From Fusobacteriaceae bacterium (GTDB taxonomy: Bacteria > Fusobacteriota > Fusobacteriia > Fusobacteriales > Fusobacteriaceae): a stretch of 10,926 nucleotides of DNA. Each line of letters begins with the position of its first letter. The first letter of the stretch is position 1. Shown piece after piece: positions 1 through 7,059 of this stretch. The notes below the pieces were generated by a model. The model saw only the letters and a program-made list of their open reading frames with translations, was not told the DNA's origin and did not search any database. The stretch is from assembly GCA_016938425.1 (NCBI GenBank), contig JAFGUR010000167.1, positions 1 through 10,926 on the forward strand, in the 5' to 3' direction. The translations under genes and the position numbers were made by a program.

Positions 1-638
1 ATTTCTGGATGAATTCCTGTTTCTAAAAACATCTTTGCAGAACCTAAAAATGTTTGTGCTACAATTTCTAAAGAATCTTTCTTAGTCAGTCCTAATTTAA
101 CACCACCATCTGCTAAAGCATTTATTAGTAAAAATACATAGGCTGGTCCACTTCCTGATAATGCAGTAATTACATCTAATTTATCTTCTTCTACCTCTAT
201 AACCACACCACAGCTTTCCAATATACTTTTCACATAAATTCGTTCTTTCTCTGAAAGTCCTTTAAAAGTAACTCCTGCAACTCCTGCTTTTACTTGCACT
301 GGAGTGTTAGGCATAACTCTAACAAGTTTTATGTTCCCCAATATTTTTTCATAAAAATCCATTTTAATTCCAGCTGCTAAAGTTACAAATATTTTATTTT
401 TATAGTCATAATCTTTTACTTCTTTTAAAACATTTTCCAATATTTGAGGCTTTACAGCAATAAATATTACATCTGATTTTTCTATTAAAGTCTTTAATTT
501 ATCTAAAGATAGAGCTTTTGATTCATTCTCAATTTCTTTAGCTCTCTCTTTATTTTTTTCATAAAAATAAATCTCGTCATTCAGAGCCTTTATGTAAGCT
601 CCACCCATGTTCCCTGCGCCAATAAATCCTAAAACCAT
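1..638 (-). CDS. proC: Pyrroline-5-carboxylate reductase, C-terminus cut by window edge
   Basis: Catalyses the last step of proline synthesis, NAD(P)H-dependent reduction of 1-pyrroline-5-carboxylate to L-proline, in the cytoplasm. I translated it by hand: 212 residues are present, starting with ATG at 638. The N-terminus has the Rossmann dinucleotide motif GxGxxG (G7, G9, G12, in GAGNMG). MPNTP at 109-113 and the family signature ALSGSGPAY at 159-167, followed by a helix reading LADGGVKLGL, identify ProC. The family is usually about 265-275 residues, so roughly 55-60 C-terminal residues of the dimerisation domain lie beyond base 1. AGGGG sits about 6 bases upstream of the ATG and supports the start. 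It lies 14 bases after pgsA on the same strand and is probably the distal gene of the pnp-rimO-pgsA-proC unit. No disruption is seen in the part present. Confidence 0.95.
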   Translation of the reverse strand, partial: MVLGFIGAGNMGGAYIKALNDEIYFYEKNKERAKEIENESKALSLDKLKTLIEKSDVIFIAVKPQILENVLKEVKDYDYKNKIFVTLAAGIKMDFYEKILGNIKLVRVMPNTPVQVKAGVAGVTFKGLSEKERIYVKSILESCGVVIEVEEDKLDVITALSGSGPAYVFLLINALADGGVKLGLTKKDSLEIVAQTFLGSAKMFLETGIHPE

Positions 639-652
639 AATTTACCCCTATT

Positions 653-1183
653 CTAATCGTTTATATAATTTTTACCTTCAATTATATATACAACTGCTGA
701 TATGATTGTAAAAAATACAGGAATTAACATTATATAAAAATTATATACGTTAGCACCTAATAAAATAATTAATAAAATAGCTACCATTTGTGTTGTCGTT
801 TTTATTTTCCCTAGCATTCCTGCTGGTAATACTTTCCCTTTAGATGCTGCTAAAGACCTTATTCCATTTATTAAAAAATCTCTAGTAATTATAACTATAA
901 CCATCCATGCTGGAACATACTTTAACTCAACAAATATTAATAATGAAGAAATTACTAATATTTTATCTGCAAGGGGATCCATTAATTTTCCAAAATTAGT
1001 AACTAGATTGAATTTCCTTGCAAGATATCCATCCAAAAAATCAGTCAATGAAGCTATGGCAAATATAACAAATGCAATTAATCTATAGGAAAACTTTTCT
1101 GACTTCCATAATAAAATTAATATAAATGGAACTATTAATAAAATTCTTAAAATTGTCAATCTATTTGCTATATTCATTTTCAT
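653..1183 (-). CDS. pgsA: CDP-diacylglycerol--glycerol-3-phosphate 3-phosphatidyltransferase
   Basis: Integral membrane enzyme that makes phosphatidylglycerophosphate from CDP-diacylglycerol and glycerol-3-phosphate, the committed step to phosphatidylglycerol and cardiolipin. The 176-residue length is normal for bacterial PgsA. The CDP-alcohol phosphotransferase motif is complete: D48, D51-G52, A55-R56, G65, D69 and D73, with the D-x2-DG-x2-AR-x8-G-x3-D-x3-D spacing that binds Mg and the CDP moiety. Hydrophobic stretches at about 10-26, 33-47, 74-98 and two near the C-terminus fit a multi-pass membrane protein. The N-terminal NIANRLTILRI is typical of PgsA and separates it from phosphatidylserine synthase. 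GAGGA lies about 10 bases before the first ATG; a second ATG two codons in is 16 bases away, so the first is preferred. Only 2 bases separate it from the rimO stop, suggesting translational coupling. Confidence 0.95.
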   Translation of the reverse strand: MKMNIANRLTILRILLIVPFILILLWKSEKFSYRLIAFVIFAIASLTDFLDGYLARKFNLVTNFGKLMDPLADKILVISSLLIFVELKYVPAWMVIVIITRDFLINGIRSLAASKGKVLPAGMLGKIKTTTQMVAILLIILLGANVYNFYIMLIPVFFTIISAVVYIIEGKNYIND

Positions 1184-1185
1184 AA

Positions 1186-2523
1186 TCAGTTGTCCTCATT
1201 TCTTATTATAGGCCCTAACAGGTCGTATTCAAAATTTTGTTCAATTAATACTTTTACTATTTCTCCTGGTTTCGCTGTTCCATCATTCGTTAAAACTTTC
1301 CCATCAATTTCAAGAGCTTGTCCTTGAGTTCTTCCTTCTAACATAAATTCCGACTCACTAGAAACCCCATCTATCATGACTTCAATTTCTTTCCCTATAA
1401 ATTCTCTATTTTTTCTTTCTGCTATTTCACTTTGAAGATTAACAAGTTCAGCATATCTTCTATCTTTAATTTCTTCATCTACTTGATTAGGTAAATCAAA
1501 AGCTTCTGTATCTTCTTCTCTTGAATATTTAAAAACCCCAACATAATCAAATTTAAATTCCTCTAAAAATTCTTTCAACTCTAGAAAATCTTCTTCAGTT
1601 TCTCCTGGAAATCCTACAATTACTGTAGTTCTAATAGAAACATTTGGAATTTCTTTTCTAATTTTAGATAATTTTTCTTTTATATGTGTTGCGTCTTTTG
1701 CTCTTTTCATATTTTGCAAAACATTAGATGCCACATGTTGAATTGATATATCAAAATAATTACATACTTTTGGTGTATCTCTAATTACTTCAATTAATTC
1801 GTCTGTTACAGAGTTAGGAAACATATAATAGTTTCTTATCCATTCTATTCCTTCTACCTTTGCCAGTTCTTTAAGTAATTTAGGTAATGCTTTTTCCCTA
1901 TAATTATCTATTCCATACTCTGAAGTTTCTTGGGCTAATATATTTAATTCTCTAACACCTTTACTTGCAAGATGCTTTGCTTCTTGTACTATATCCTCAA
2001 TAGAACGACTTCTTAATTTCCCTCTAAGTTTAGGAATTATGCAATAGGTACACTTTCTGTCACAACCTTCAGCTATTTTTAAATATGCTGTATGTGATAA
2101 AGTTGTCAAAACCCTTTCTGTATAGGCATTTGCTAAAAAATCTAATGATTTATTTTCAATAACTCTTTGCTCTTCAAATATTTGATCTATTATATTTTCT
2201 ATTTTATCTATATCACCAGTTCCTATTATTGCATCAACTTCTGGCATTTCTTCCATAAGTTCTTCTGCATATCGTTGTGCTAGGCAACCTGCTACTACTA
2301 ATTTTTTTAATTTATTTTTCTTTAACTCTGCCATTTCAAGAATCGTATCTATTGATTCTTCTTTGGCATCTCCTATAAATCCACATGTATTTACAATTAT
2401 TAAATCTGCATCTTCCAATACTTCTGTGAATTCAAATCCTTTTTTATTTATTAATGCACCTAATAAATACTCACTATCAACTAAATTCTTACTACAACCT
2501 AAACTTATTAAAGATAACTTCAT
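1186..2523 (-). CDS. rimO: Ribosomal protein S12 methylthiotransferase RimO
   Basis: Radical-SAM enzyme that adds a methylthio group to the conserved aspartate of ribosomal protein S12, using two 4Fe-4S clusters. Numbered from the ATG at 2523 (445 residues), the N-terminal UPF0004 domain supplies C10, C47 and C80 for the auxiliary cluster. The radical-SAM motif CxxxCxxC is C154, C158 and C161 (CDRKCTYC). The C-terminal ~70 residues form a TRAM domain. The opening LISLGCSKNLVDSE and the C-terminal EGRTQGQALEIDG are characteristic of RimO rather than the tRNA enzymes MiaB or MtaB. A TTG codon directly upstream (2524-2526) would add one residue, but AGAGGGG at 2529-2535 is only 2 bases from TTG and 5 from ATG, so ATG is chosen. 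The gene follows pnp by 60 bases containing a hairpin, and no convincing promoter is visible there. The neighbouring pgsA is a familiar partner of rimO in other bacteria. Confidence 0.95.
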   Translation of the reverse strand: MKLSLISLGCSKNLVDSEYLLGALINKKGFEFTEVLEDADLIIVNTCGFIGDAKEESIDTILEMAELKKNKLKKLVVAGCLAQRYAEELMEEMPEVDAIIGTGDIDKIENIIDQIFEEQRVIENKSLDFLANAYTERVLTTLSHTAYLKIAEGCDRKCTYCIIPKLRGKLRSRSIEDIVQEAKHLASKGVRELNILAQETSEYGIDNYREKALPKLLKELAKVEGIEWIRNYYMFPNSVTDELIEVIRDTPKVCNYFDISIQHVASNVLQNMKRAKDATHIKEKLSKIRKEIPNVSIRTTVIVGFPGETEEDFLELKEFLEEFKFDYVGVFKYSREEDTEAFDLPNQVDEEIKDRRYAELVNLQSEIAERKNREFIGKEIEVMIDGVSSESEFMLEGRTQGQALEIDGKVLTNDGTAKPGEIVKVLIEQNFEYDLLGPIIRNEDN

Positions 2524-2528
2524 CAATA

Positions 2529-2535
2529 CCCCTCT
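2529..2535 (-). promoter_or_regulatory. rimO ribosome binding site (decides ATG over TTG)
   Basis: AGAGGGG on the minus strand lies 5 bases before ATG 2523 and only 2 bases before the overlapping TTG at 2526. This spacing favours the ATG. Confidence 0.7.
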
Positions 2536-2557
2536 GATTTCTTTCCTATCATGTTTT

Positions 2558-2583
2558 AAAAGTTGGGGAAACCCCCAACTTTT
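2558..2583 (-). terminator. Hairpin immediately after pnp stop; attenuator or 3' barrier
   Basis: A perfect 11-bp inverted repeat (AAAAGTTGGGG at 2558-2568, CCCCAACTTTT at 2573-2583) encloses the four-base loop 2569-2572. On the minus strand it begins at the base right after the pnp stop codon. The U run there is short (UUUU, itself part of the stem, followed by AAAA), so it is a weak intrinsic terminator for the pnp transcript. The better T tract (TTTTTT, 2579-2585 region) follows the stem on the plus strand, where no gene is seen. Since rimO lacks a clear promoter of its own, partial read-through or an RNA-stabilising role is more likely than complete termination. Confidence 0.6.
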
Positions 2584-4707
2584 TTATTCTGCTACTTCAA
2601 CTGTTAGTAAAACTTTTCTACTTAAGTTTATTTTACCTTTTTCTATAGAGATAACTTTAACCTCAAATTCATCTCCTTCTTTAAGTACTGCTTCTACATT
2701 TTCAACTCTTTTTGTATCAATTTCAGAAACATGTAATAATCCTTCTTTTCCTGGTAATATTTCCATGAAAGCACCAAATTTCATAACTTTAGTTACTTTC
2801 CCTACATATATTTGACCAATTTCTACATCTTTAACTAAGTTATCTATTAGTTTAACTGTTTTCTTTAACATTTCTCCATCATTTGTAAATATTGCTACTT
2901 TACCTGAATCTTCAATATCAATTTTTGCTCCTGTTTCTTCTATGATTGCTTTAATATTTTTTCCTGCTGGCCCAATTAAAGTTGCTATTTTGTCTGTTGG
3001 TATAGTCAACGTATGTATTCTTGGTGCATATGTTGAAATTTCTGCTTTAGGTTCTGCTATTACAGAATCCATTTTATCTAAAATAAATATTCTTCCTTCA
3101 AGTGCTTGTCTTAAAGCAATTTCCATTACTTCTCTACTAATACCTGTAATTTTTATGTCCATTTGAAGAGCTGTAATCCCTTCTCTTGTTCCTGCTACTT
3201 TAAAGTCCATATCTCCTAAATGATCTTCGATTCCCATTATATCTGTTAAAACAACAAAATCGTCTCCTTCTTTTATAAGCCCCATTGCAATTCCTGCTAC
3301 TGGTGCTTTTATAGGAACTCCTGCTGCCATTAACGACAATGTCCCTCCACAGATTGATGCTTGAGATGATGAACCATTTGATTCAGTTATTTCTGAAACT
3401 ATTCTTACTGTATATGGGAAAACTTCATCAGAAGGCATTACATATCTTAAAGCCCTTTCTGCAAGTGAACCATGTCCTAATTCTCTTCTACCTGGAGCTC
3501 TCATAAATCCAGCTTCTCCAACTGAGTATGGTGGGAAATTATAATGTAAGTAGAATTTTTTATTGATTTCTTGATCTAACCCATCAACTATTTGCTCATC
3601 ATCTTTCGTCCCAAGAGTTGTAACTACTAAAGCTTGTGTTTCTCCTCTTGTAAATAATGCTGAACCATGTGTTCTAGGTAAAACATCTATTTCAACATCA
3701 AGTGGTCTTATTTCTTTTGTAGTTCTTCCATCTACTCTATGTTTTTCATATAATATTGACCATCTTACAACTTTTGTTAGTAAAGCTTCAAAGTATTTTT
3801 TAAATTCTCCTAATAATTCAGAATTTAATTCTTCTTCCTCTGTTCCTTCTAAAGTTTTTGTTGTAAACTCTTCTAATAAATCTTCTTCTATTTTTTCTAA
3901 AGCTTCTTCTCTTGCTTGTTTTCCTTTTGTTAAAACTGCATCTTTAATTCTTGATTCTGCAGCATCTAAAAATTCTTTTACTTCTTTTAAAGGTTCTTTT
4001 AGTTCAAAAGCATATTTTTCTTTTTCCCCAACTAATTTTACAAATTCTTCTTGGAATTCACAAATTTCTTTAATTCTATCATGTCCAAACATAATTGCAC
4101 CTAACATAACATCCTCTGATACTTCTCTTGCACCAGCTTCTACCATTGTTATTGCATCTTTTGTTCCTGCTACTGATAAATGAATATCACAAATTTCTAA
4201 TTGGTCTTTTGTAGGATTTAATATATATTCTCCATTAATATATCCAACTATTACTCCTGCAACTGGTCCTTGAAAAGGTATATCTGAAATAGATAATGCT
4301 AATGAAGCTCCAACAGCTGCTATTTCTTCTGGTAAATTTTCTCCATCATATGACATTGTTGTTATAACAACATGTACATCATTGTAAAATCCTTCTGGGA
4401 ATAAAGGTCTTAAAGGTCTATCAATAAGTCTGCTAATTAAAGTAGCATCTACTGAAGATCTTCCTTCTCTCTTTATAAATCCTCCTGGAATTTTCCCAAC
4501 TGCATAGAATTTTTCAATATAATCTACCATTAAAGGAAAAAAATCTATTCCTGGTTTAGGATTTTTACTTCTTGTAGCTGTTACTAATAAAACTGTTTCT
4601 CCGTATTGTACAACAACGGCTCCTCCAGCTTGTCTAGCTATTTTACCTGTTGATATTTTTAATTCTCTTCCACCTAATTGCATAGTTAATTGTTTTTCGT
4701 TAAACAT
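2584..4707 (-). CDS. pnp: Polynucleotide phosphorylase (polyribonucleotide nucleotidyltransferase)
   Basis: Phosphorolytic 3'-to-5' exoribonuclease and RNA-tailing enzyme; a trimeric cytoplasmic ring and often part of a degradosome. From ATG 4707 it has 707 residues, the usual length. In order: first RNase PH domain (about 1-145, with the conserved FFPLMVDY and GGFIKREGR stretches), helical linker (to about 315), second RNase PH domain (about 325-550), KH domain with GPAG at 579-582, and S1 domain (about 629-697). Catalytic residues, by analogy with E. coli, are present: R407-R408, the phosphate-binding serines of NGSSS (444-448), and metal ligands D489 and D495. An upstream in-frame ATG at 4773 would add 22 residues that match nothing in PNPases. 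The AGGAGG at 4712-4717 sits 4 bases before ATG 4707 and sets the start. Unlike many bacteria, no rpsO lies directly upstream; a PHP gene does. The leader may be structured and autoregulatory (see 4729-4815). Confidence 0.98.
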   Translation of the reverse strand: MFNEKQLTMQLGGRELKISTGKIARQAGGAVVVQYGETVLLVTATRSKNPKPGIDFFPLMVDYIEKFYAVGKIPGGFIKREGRSSVDATLISRLIDRPLRPLFPEGFYNDVHVVITTMSYDGENLPEEIAAVGASLALSISDIPFQGPVAGVIVGYINGEYILNPTKDQLEICDIHLSVAGTKDAITMVEAGAREVSEDVMLGAIMFGHDRIKEICEFQEEFVKLVGEKEKYAFELKEPLKEVKEFLDAAESRIKDAVLTKGKQAREEALEKIEEDLLEEFTTKTLEGTEEEELNSELLGEFKKYFEALLTKVVRWSILYEKHRVDGRTTKEIRPLDVEIDVLPRTHGSALFTRGETQALVVTTLGTKDDEQIVDGLDQEINKKFYLHYNFPPYSVGEAGFMRAPGRRELGHGSLAERALRYVMPSDEVFPYTVRIVSEITESNGSSSQASICGGTLSLMAAGVPIKAPVAGIAMGLIKEGDDFVVLTDIMGIEDHLGDMDFKVAGTREGITALQMDIKITGISREVMEIALRQALEGRIFILDKMDSVIAEPKAEISTYAPRIHTLTIPTDKIATLIGPAGKNIKAIIEETGAKIDIEDSGKVAIFTNDGEMLKKTVKLIDNLVKDVEIGQIYVGKVTKVMKFGAFMEILPGKEGLLHVSEIDTKRVENVEAVLKEGDEFEVKVISIEKGKINLSRKVLLTVEVAE

Positions 4708-4711
4708 TATG

Positions 4712-4717
4712 CCTCCT
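4712..4717 (-). promoter_or_regulatory. pnp ribosome binding site (decides start)
   Basis: A full AGGAGG on the minus strand, 4 bases before ATG 4707. It rules out the upstream in-frame ATG at 4773, which has no comparable site and would place the AGGAGG inside the coding region. Confidence 0.85.
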
Positions 4718-4728
4718 AATAGTTTATT

Positions 4729-4815
4729 TTGAGACATATCCAGAAAATAATAAGACATAAATACTATAAACATTATAGTCCTTACCCCTTACTACTTATC
4801 TAAAATATATCTCAA
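4729..4815 (-). promoter_or_regulatory. Putative structured pnp leader (long-range stem)
   Basis: On the minus strand, TTGAGATATATTT (4815-4803) can pair with GGATATGTCTCAA (4741-4729): 13 consecutive pairs, of which 10 are Watson-Crick and 3 G-U. The enclosed ~60 bases hold a second small hairpin, ACTATAA/TTATAGT with a 3-base loop (4763-4779). The outer stem ends 11 bases before the AGGAGG, leaving the binding site itself unpaired. If transcription starts about 7 bases after the -10 at 4824-4829, the stem opens 2-3 bases from the RNA 5' end. In E. coli the pnp leader is cleaved by RNase III in a 5' stem and PNPase then represses its own synthesis. A similar role here is inference from position and shape only. 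Confidence 0.35.
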
Positions 4816-4823
4816 TTCATCAA

Positions 4824-4832
4824 ATTATAACA
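4824..4832 (-). promoter_or_regulatory. Candidate pnp promoter (extended -10)
   Basis: TGTTATAAT on the minus strand (TG at 4832-4831, TATAAT at 4829-4824) is a consensus extended -10. No good -35 is present; the region upstream is the T-rich tail of the preceding terminator, which is tolerable for an extended -10. A second TATAAT at 4777-4772 lies closer to the gene but has no extended -10 or -35, so it is the weaker candidate and coincides with the leader hairpin. Confidence 0.45.
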
Positions 4833-4836
4833 CCTT

Positions 4837-4884
4837 TTATTAAAAAAATAAAGGATTTCATGCATAAATTATTTTGAAATCCTT
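4837..4884 (-). terminator. Intrinsic terminator after the PHP gene
   Basis: A perfect 10-bp inverted repeat (AAGGATTTCA 4851-4860, TGAAATCCTT 4875-4884) with a 14-base loop lies 8 bases after the end of the PHP gene. On the minus strand it is followed by a T-rich run containing seven consecutive T. The stem is A+T-rich and the loop long, so efficiency is uncertain. Its tail abuts the pnp promoter region. T-rich sequence on the other side means it could also work on the plus strand. Confidence 0.65.
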
Positions 4885-4892
4885 AATTTTTT

Positions 4893-5618
4893 CTATTTAT
4901 TTTGCCTTCTCTCTTTTAAAAAACTTTCTATTATTTCAAAATTAGTATTTAAAATTTTCTCTTGTCTTATCCCACTTGAATTTACTAAACTTTCTATCTT
5001 TGAAAAATTCCCTATATTATATGAAAAATGAGTGTCACTCCCCAAAGAAATATAAGTACCATATTTAACACATAATTTTAGAATTTCTAAGCAATGGCTT
5101 TCTGAACCTTTTCTACTTTTTTCAAAAGAACTGTTATTTATTTCTATAGCTACATTATAATCTTTTGCTAGCTTCACGATTTTTTCTTTATCAAAAGGAT
5201 ATTTAGGATTTCCTAAATGAGCTAAAATATCCACTTCTCCTCTTCTTATGACATTTTCTAAAGTTTTTGTATTTTCCTCTTCTGTACTTTCTTCACTATA
5301 GGGGGTTAGACTATGAAACCCTGCTAAAACTATATCTAGCATACTATCGTATTTCATCGGTAAATCTGTTTCTCCCTCAATAGAAATTATATTGGCTTCA
5401 ATCCCTTTATAAATCCTTATACCATCAACATAATCTGGAATTACCTTCAAATTCCCAAAATGCCATTCTCTAGGAGAATCTGGTAATATAGGTCCATGAT
5501 TTGTTAACGCAAAACCTAGTAATTTTTTTTCTTTAGCTTGCCTTATTAATTCCTCTAAGCTACTGAATGCATGATCAGAAGCATTAGAGTGTACATGTAA
5601 ATCAATTAAATATTTCAT
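4893..5618 (-). CDS. PHP-domain metallophosphoesterase, YcdX-like
   Basis: A 241-residue protein of the PHP (polymerase and histidinol phosphatase) superfamily, a TIM-barrel fold that uses a metal cluster to hydrolyse phosphoesters. All nine ligands known for the trinuclear zinc site of E. coli YcdX have equivalents at nearly the same positions: H8, H10, H16, H41, E74, H102, H134, D195 and H197, in the motifs DLHVH, TNHG, GIEAN, GFHS, AHLGNP and GSDTH. Length and spacing match YcdX better than histidinol phosphatase HisK or a DNA polymerase PHP domain. The natural substrate is not known from sequence; no histidine-synthesis gene is nearby. AAGGAG sits 5 bases before the ATG at 5618. It appears monocistronic, between its own candidate promoter and a terminator. 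I give no symbol because orthology to ycdX is not established. Confidence 0.88.
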   Translation of the reverse strand: MKYLIDLHVHSNASDHAFSSLEELIRQAKEKKLLGFALTNHGPILPDSPREWHFGNLKVIPDYVDGIRIYKGIEANIISIEGETDLPMKYDSMLDIVLAGFHSLTPYSEESTEEENTKTLENVIRRGEVDILAHLGNPKYPFDKEKIVKLAKDYNVAIEINNSSFEKSRKGSESHCLEILKLCVKYGTYISLGSDTHFSYNIGNFSKIESLVNSSGIRQEKILNTNFEIIESFLKERRQNK

Positions 5619-5679
5619 AAAAACTCCTTGAATTTATTGATTAATTTTATCTTTTTCATAAAAAAACTATTTCTATATC

Positions 5680-5711
5680 ATTTTATCATACTTCTTCTAA
5701 AATGTTAACAA
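5680..5711 (-). promoter_or_regulatory. Candidate promoter for the PHP gene
   Basis: On the minus strand, TGATAAAAT (5688-5680) is an extended -10 with TAAAAT as the core hexamer. A possible -35, TTGTTA at 5711-5706, is 20 bases away, longer than ideal. It lies between the upstream terminator (5721-5751) and the gene start at 5618, where a promoter is needed. Confidence 0.4.
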
Positions 5712-5720
5712 AATGGATTT

Positions 5721-5751
5721 TAAATTAAAAAGGTACATAAAATATGCACCT
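5721..5751 (-). terminator. Intrinsic terminator closing the lipoprotein/5772 operon
   Basis: On the minus strand, AGGTGCATA (5751-5743) pairs with TATGTACCT (5739-5731) around a three-base loop: 9 pairs including one G-U. A run of T (5730-5727 plus the stem-end T) and TTT after an AA follow. It starts 20 bases after the stop of the upstream gene and separates it from the PHP gene. Confidence 0.75.
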
Positions 5752-5771
5752 CAATTTTACTATTTTTTATA

Positions 5772-6449
5772 TTAGTTTGTTTCTTCCTCTGTTTGCTTAG
5801 GCTTTACTTTACCAAATAGCCACTCAGCATTTCTTCTTACACCTTCAAGGTCGTATATTTGTCCATCTATCTCTAATTGATTGTTTTCTGGGAACGCTTC
5901 ATACCCTTCTTCAAAAGGAGCTGTCGGATCTAAATTGATTTGGAATTTTTTTACTTCTTCTTTCCCTGGAATAGTATAATCTGTTTTAACTGTAACTATT
6001 AATTCTTCTTTTTTAGATAAAATTGCATCTATTTCCCCTTCTGCAAATCTTCTTTTTGGAGGATAAATTGCAGTAAATAAAGTTACCGATTTTACAAATT
6101 TATATCCTGTTGGATTTTTTTCCAAAATATCAACTGTATATTTCCCTCTTTTTGATATTACTATATTTTGAAGTCCAATAACTTGTTTTGATGATAATCC
6201 AGGATATTGTGCTGGAACTCCAAACTCCATTTTTGCCAAAATTTCTTCTTCTGGACTGTTAATTCTCAACTCAAATAATGTGTCTCTTTCTACTCCATCA
6301 AATGAACAAATCCCTACTAAGTTTGATATCCCCAATGGATATATTGGTGAAGTTACTACATCAAATATCCCATGCAAATCAATTTTACCAGTATTTTGAT
6401 TAATTCCCCCTGCTTCTCCAAGTAAAAAATAATTTAAACTAATTGCCAT
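5772..6449 (-). CDS. Uncharacterised cytoplasmic protein, possibly DUF6941-like
   Basis: A 225-residue protein with no signal peptide or membrane segment. I do not recognise its function. The N-terminal half (LNYFLLGEAG, GKIDLHGIFD, then a proline-containing stretch and alternating hydrophobic segments to about residue 145) resembles from memory the layout of the DUF6941 family, small beta-rich proteins of unknown role; this needs a profile search. The C-terminal ~80 residues are acidic and mixed, ending in a hydrophilic TEEETN-type tail. An ATG at 6464 is in frame, but GAGGAG (6457-6462) lies inside that extension and sits exactly 7 bases before ATG 6449, so 6449 is the start. The gene begins inside the preceding lipoprotein gene (11-base overlap) and is probably translationally coupled to it. 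A terminator follows. Confidence 0.85.
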   Translation of the reverse strand: MAISLNYFLLGEAGGINQNTGKIDLHGIFDVVTSPIYPLGISNLVGICSFDGVERDTLFELRINSPEEEILAKMEFGVPAQYPGLSSKQVIGLQNIVISKRGKYTVDILEKNPTGYKFVKSVTLFTAIYPPKRRFAEGEIDAILSKKEELIVTVKTDYTIPGKEEVKKFQINLDPTAPFEEGYEAFPENNQLEIDGQIYDLEGVRRNAEWLFGKVKPKQTEEETN

Positions 6450-7032
6450 TTTCTTTCTCCTCATTCTTTGTTTGTAGTTTTTTATATAAATCCAAGATTT
6501 CTTTCATTTTAAACACTTCTTTTTCACTAAGTTTTCTTTTAGCTAATCTTTCATCATAGTCGCTACGAAGTATAATATTTAAATTATTGTTCTCTAAAAT
6601 ATACTCTAATTCATTTATGTAACTTTCCTTTAAAGGAAACAATATTTTTTCCTCTACCCCTCTAGATAATGTGGTATTATCTTTCCATATGGGATTAAAA
6701 GTTCGATAATCATAGAAATCATTAAACAAACTTCCTTCATCTCCTATAAACTCAATACTTCTCATATACAACCAATCTTTGCCTCTATAGTTAATCCCCA
6801 TATAGAGTTTTACTCCATCTTTCTTATTATCTTCAATAAAAAGAAAAACTTCTTCTTCCCAAAATTTCTTCTTTGAATCATACTTATAATATTCTTTTTC
6901 TGCCTCTTTTTTAACTAAAATTTTATCATATTCAGATTTTTTAAATTTCTCATCAACTAATTTTTTATAATTATTATTTGTACACGCTGTCACAAGCAGT
7001 AATAATATAGTGAAAATTATACTTTTTTTCAT
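6439..7032 (-). CDS. Small predicted lipoprotein, unknown function
   Basis: A 197-residue protein with a clear lipoprotein signal: MKK, a hydrophobic core to about residue 14, then lipobox VTAC with C17 as the lipidated cysteine. Residue 18 is T, so there is no inner-membrane-retention aspartate. The mature part is highly charged and lysine/glutamate-rich. A central beta-like segment (about 62-100) carries aromatic residues (GINYRGKDWLYMRSI), and the C-terminus (about 165-197) looks helical or coiled. I do not recognise a family. GAGAGG lies about 4 bases before the ATG. It is the first gene of a two-gene unit behind a strong promoter (7060-7088), and its 3' end overlaps the start of the next gene by 11 bases. 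The coupling suggests the two products are needed together, although one would be in the envelope and the other in the cytoplasm. Confidence 0.85.
   Translation of the reverse strand: MKKSIIFTILLLLVTACTNNNYKKLVDEKFKKSEYDKILVKKEAEKEYYKYDSKKKFWEEEVFLFIEDNKKDGVKLYMGINYRGKDWLYMRSIEFIGDEGSLFNDFYDYRTFNPIWKDNTTLSRGVEEKILFPLKESYINELEYILENNNLNIILRSDYDERLAKRKLSEKEVFKMKEILDLYKKLQTKNEEKENGN
6457..6462 (-). promoter_or_regulatory. Ribosome binding site deciding the 6449 start
   Basis: GAGGAG on the minus strand lies 7 bases before ATG 6449 and inside the last codons of the lipoprotein gene. It overlaps the alternative upstream ATG (6464), which therefore cannot use it. Confidence 0.8.
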
Positions 7033-7059
7033 TTATCCTCTCTTTTCTTTTGCCCCATA

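Noticed and set aside
2363..2815. 150-codon plus-strand open frame
   Set aside because: It lies antisense across the rimO N-terminus, the hairpin and the pnp C-terminus, all strongly conserved genes. The product is a serine/threonine/phenylalanine-rich mirror of the minus-strand codons, and no ribosome binding site is evident.
2942..3166. 74-codon plus-strand open frame
   Set aside because: It is entirely antisense to the pnp KH and second RNase PH coding region and has no independent support.
4772..4777. TATAAT on the minus strand as the main pnp -10
   Set aside because: It lacks both a -35 at suitable distance and an extended -10, and it is part of the small inverted repeat 4763-4779. The TGTTATAAT at 4824-4832 is better, although both could function.
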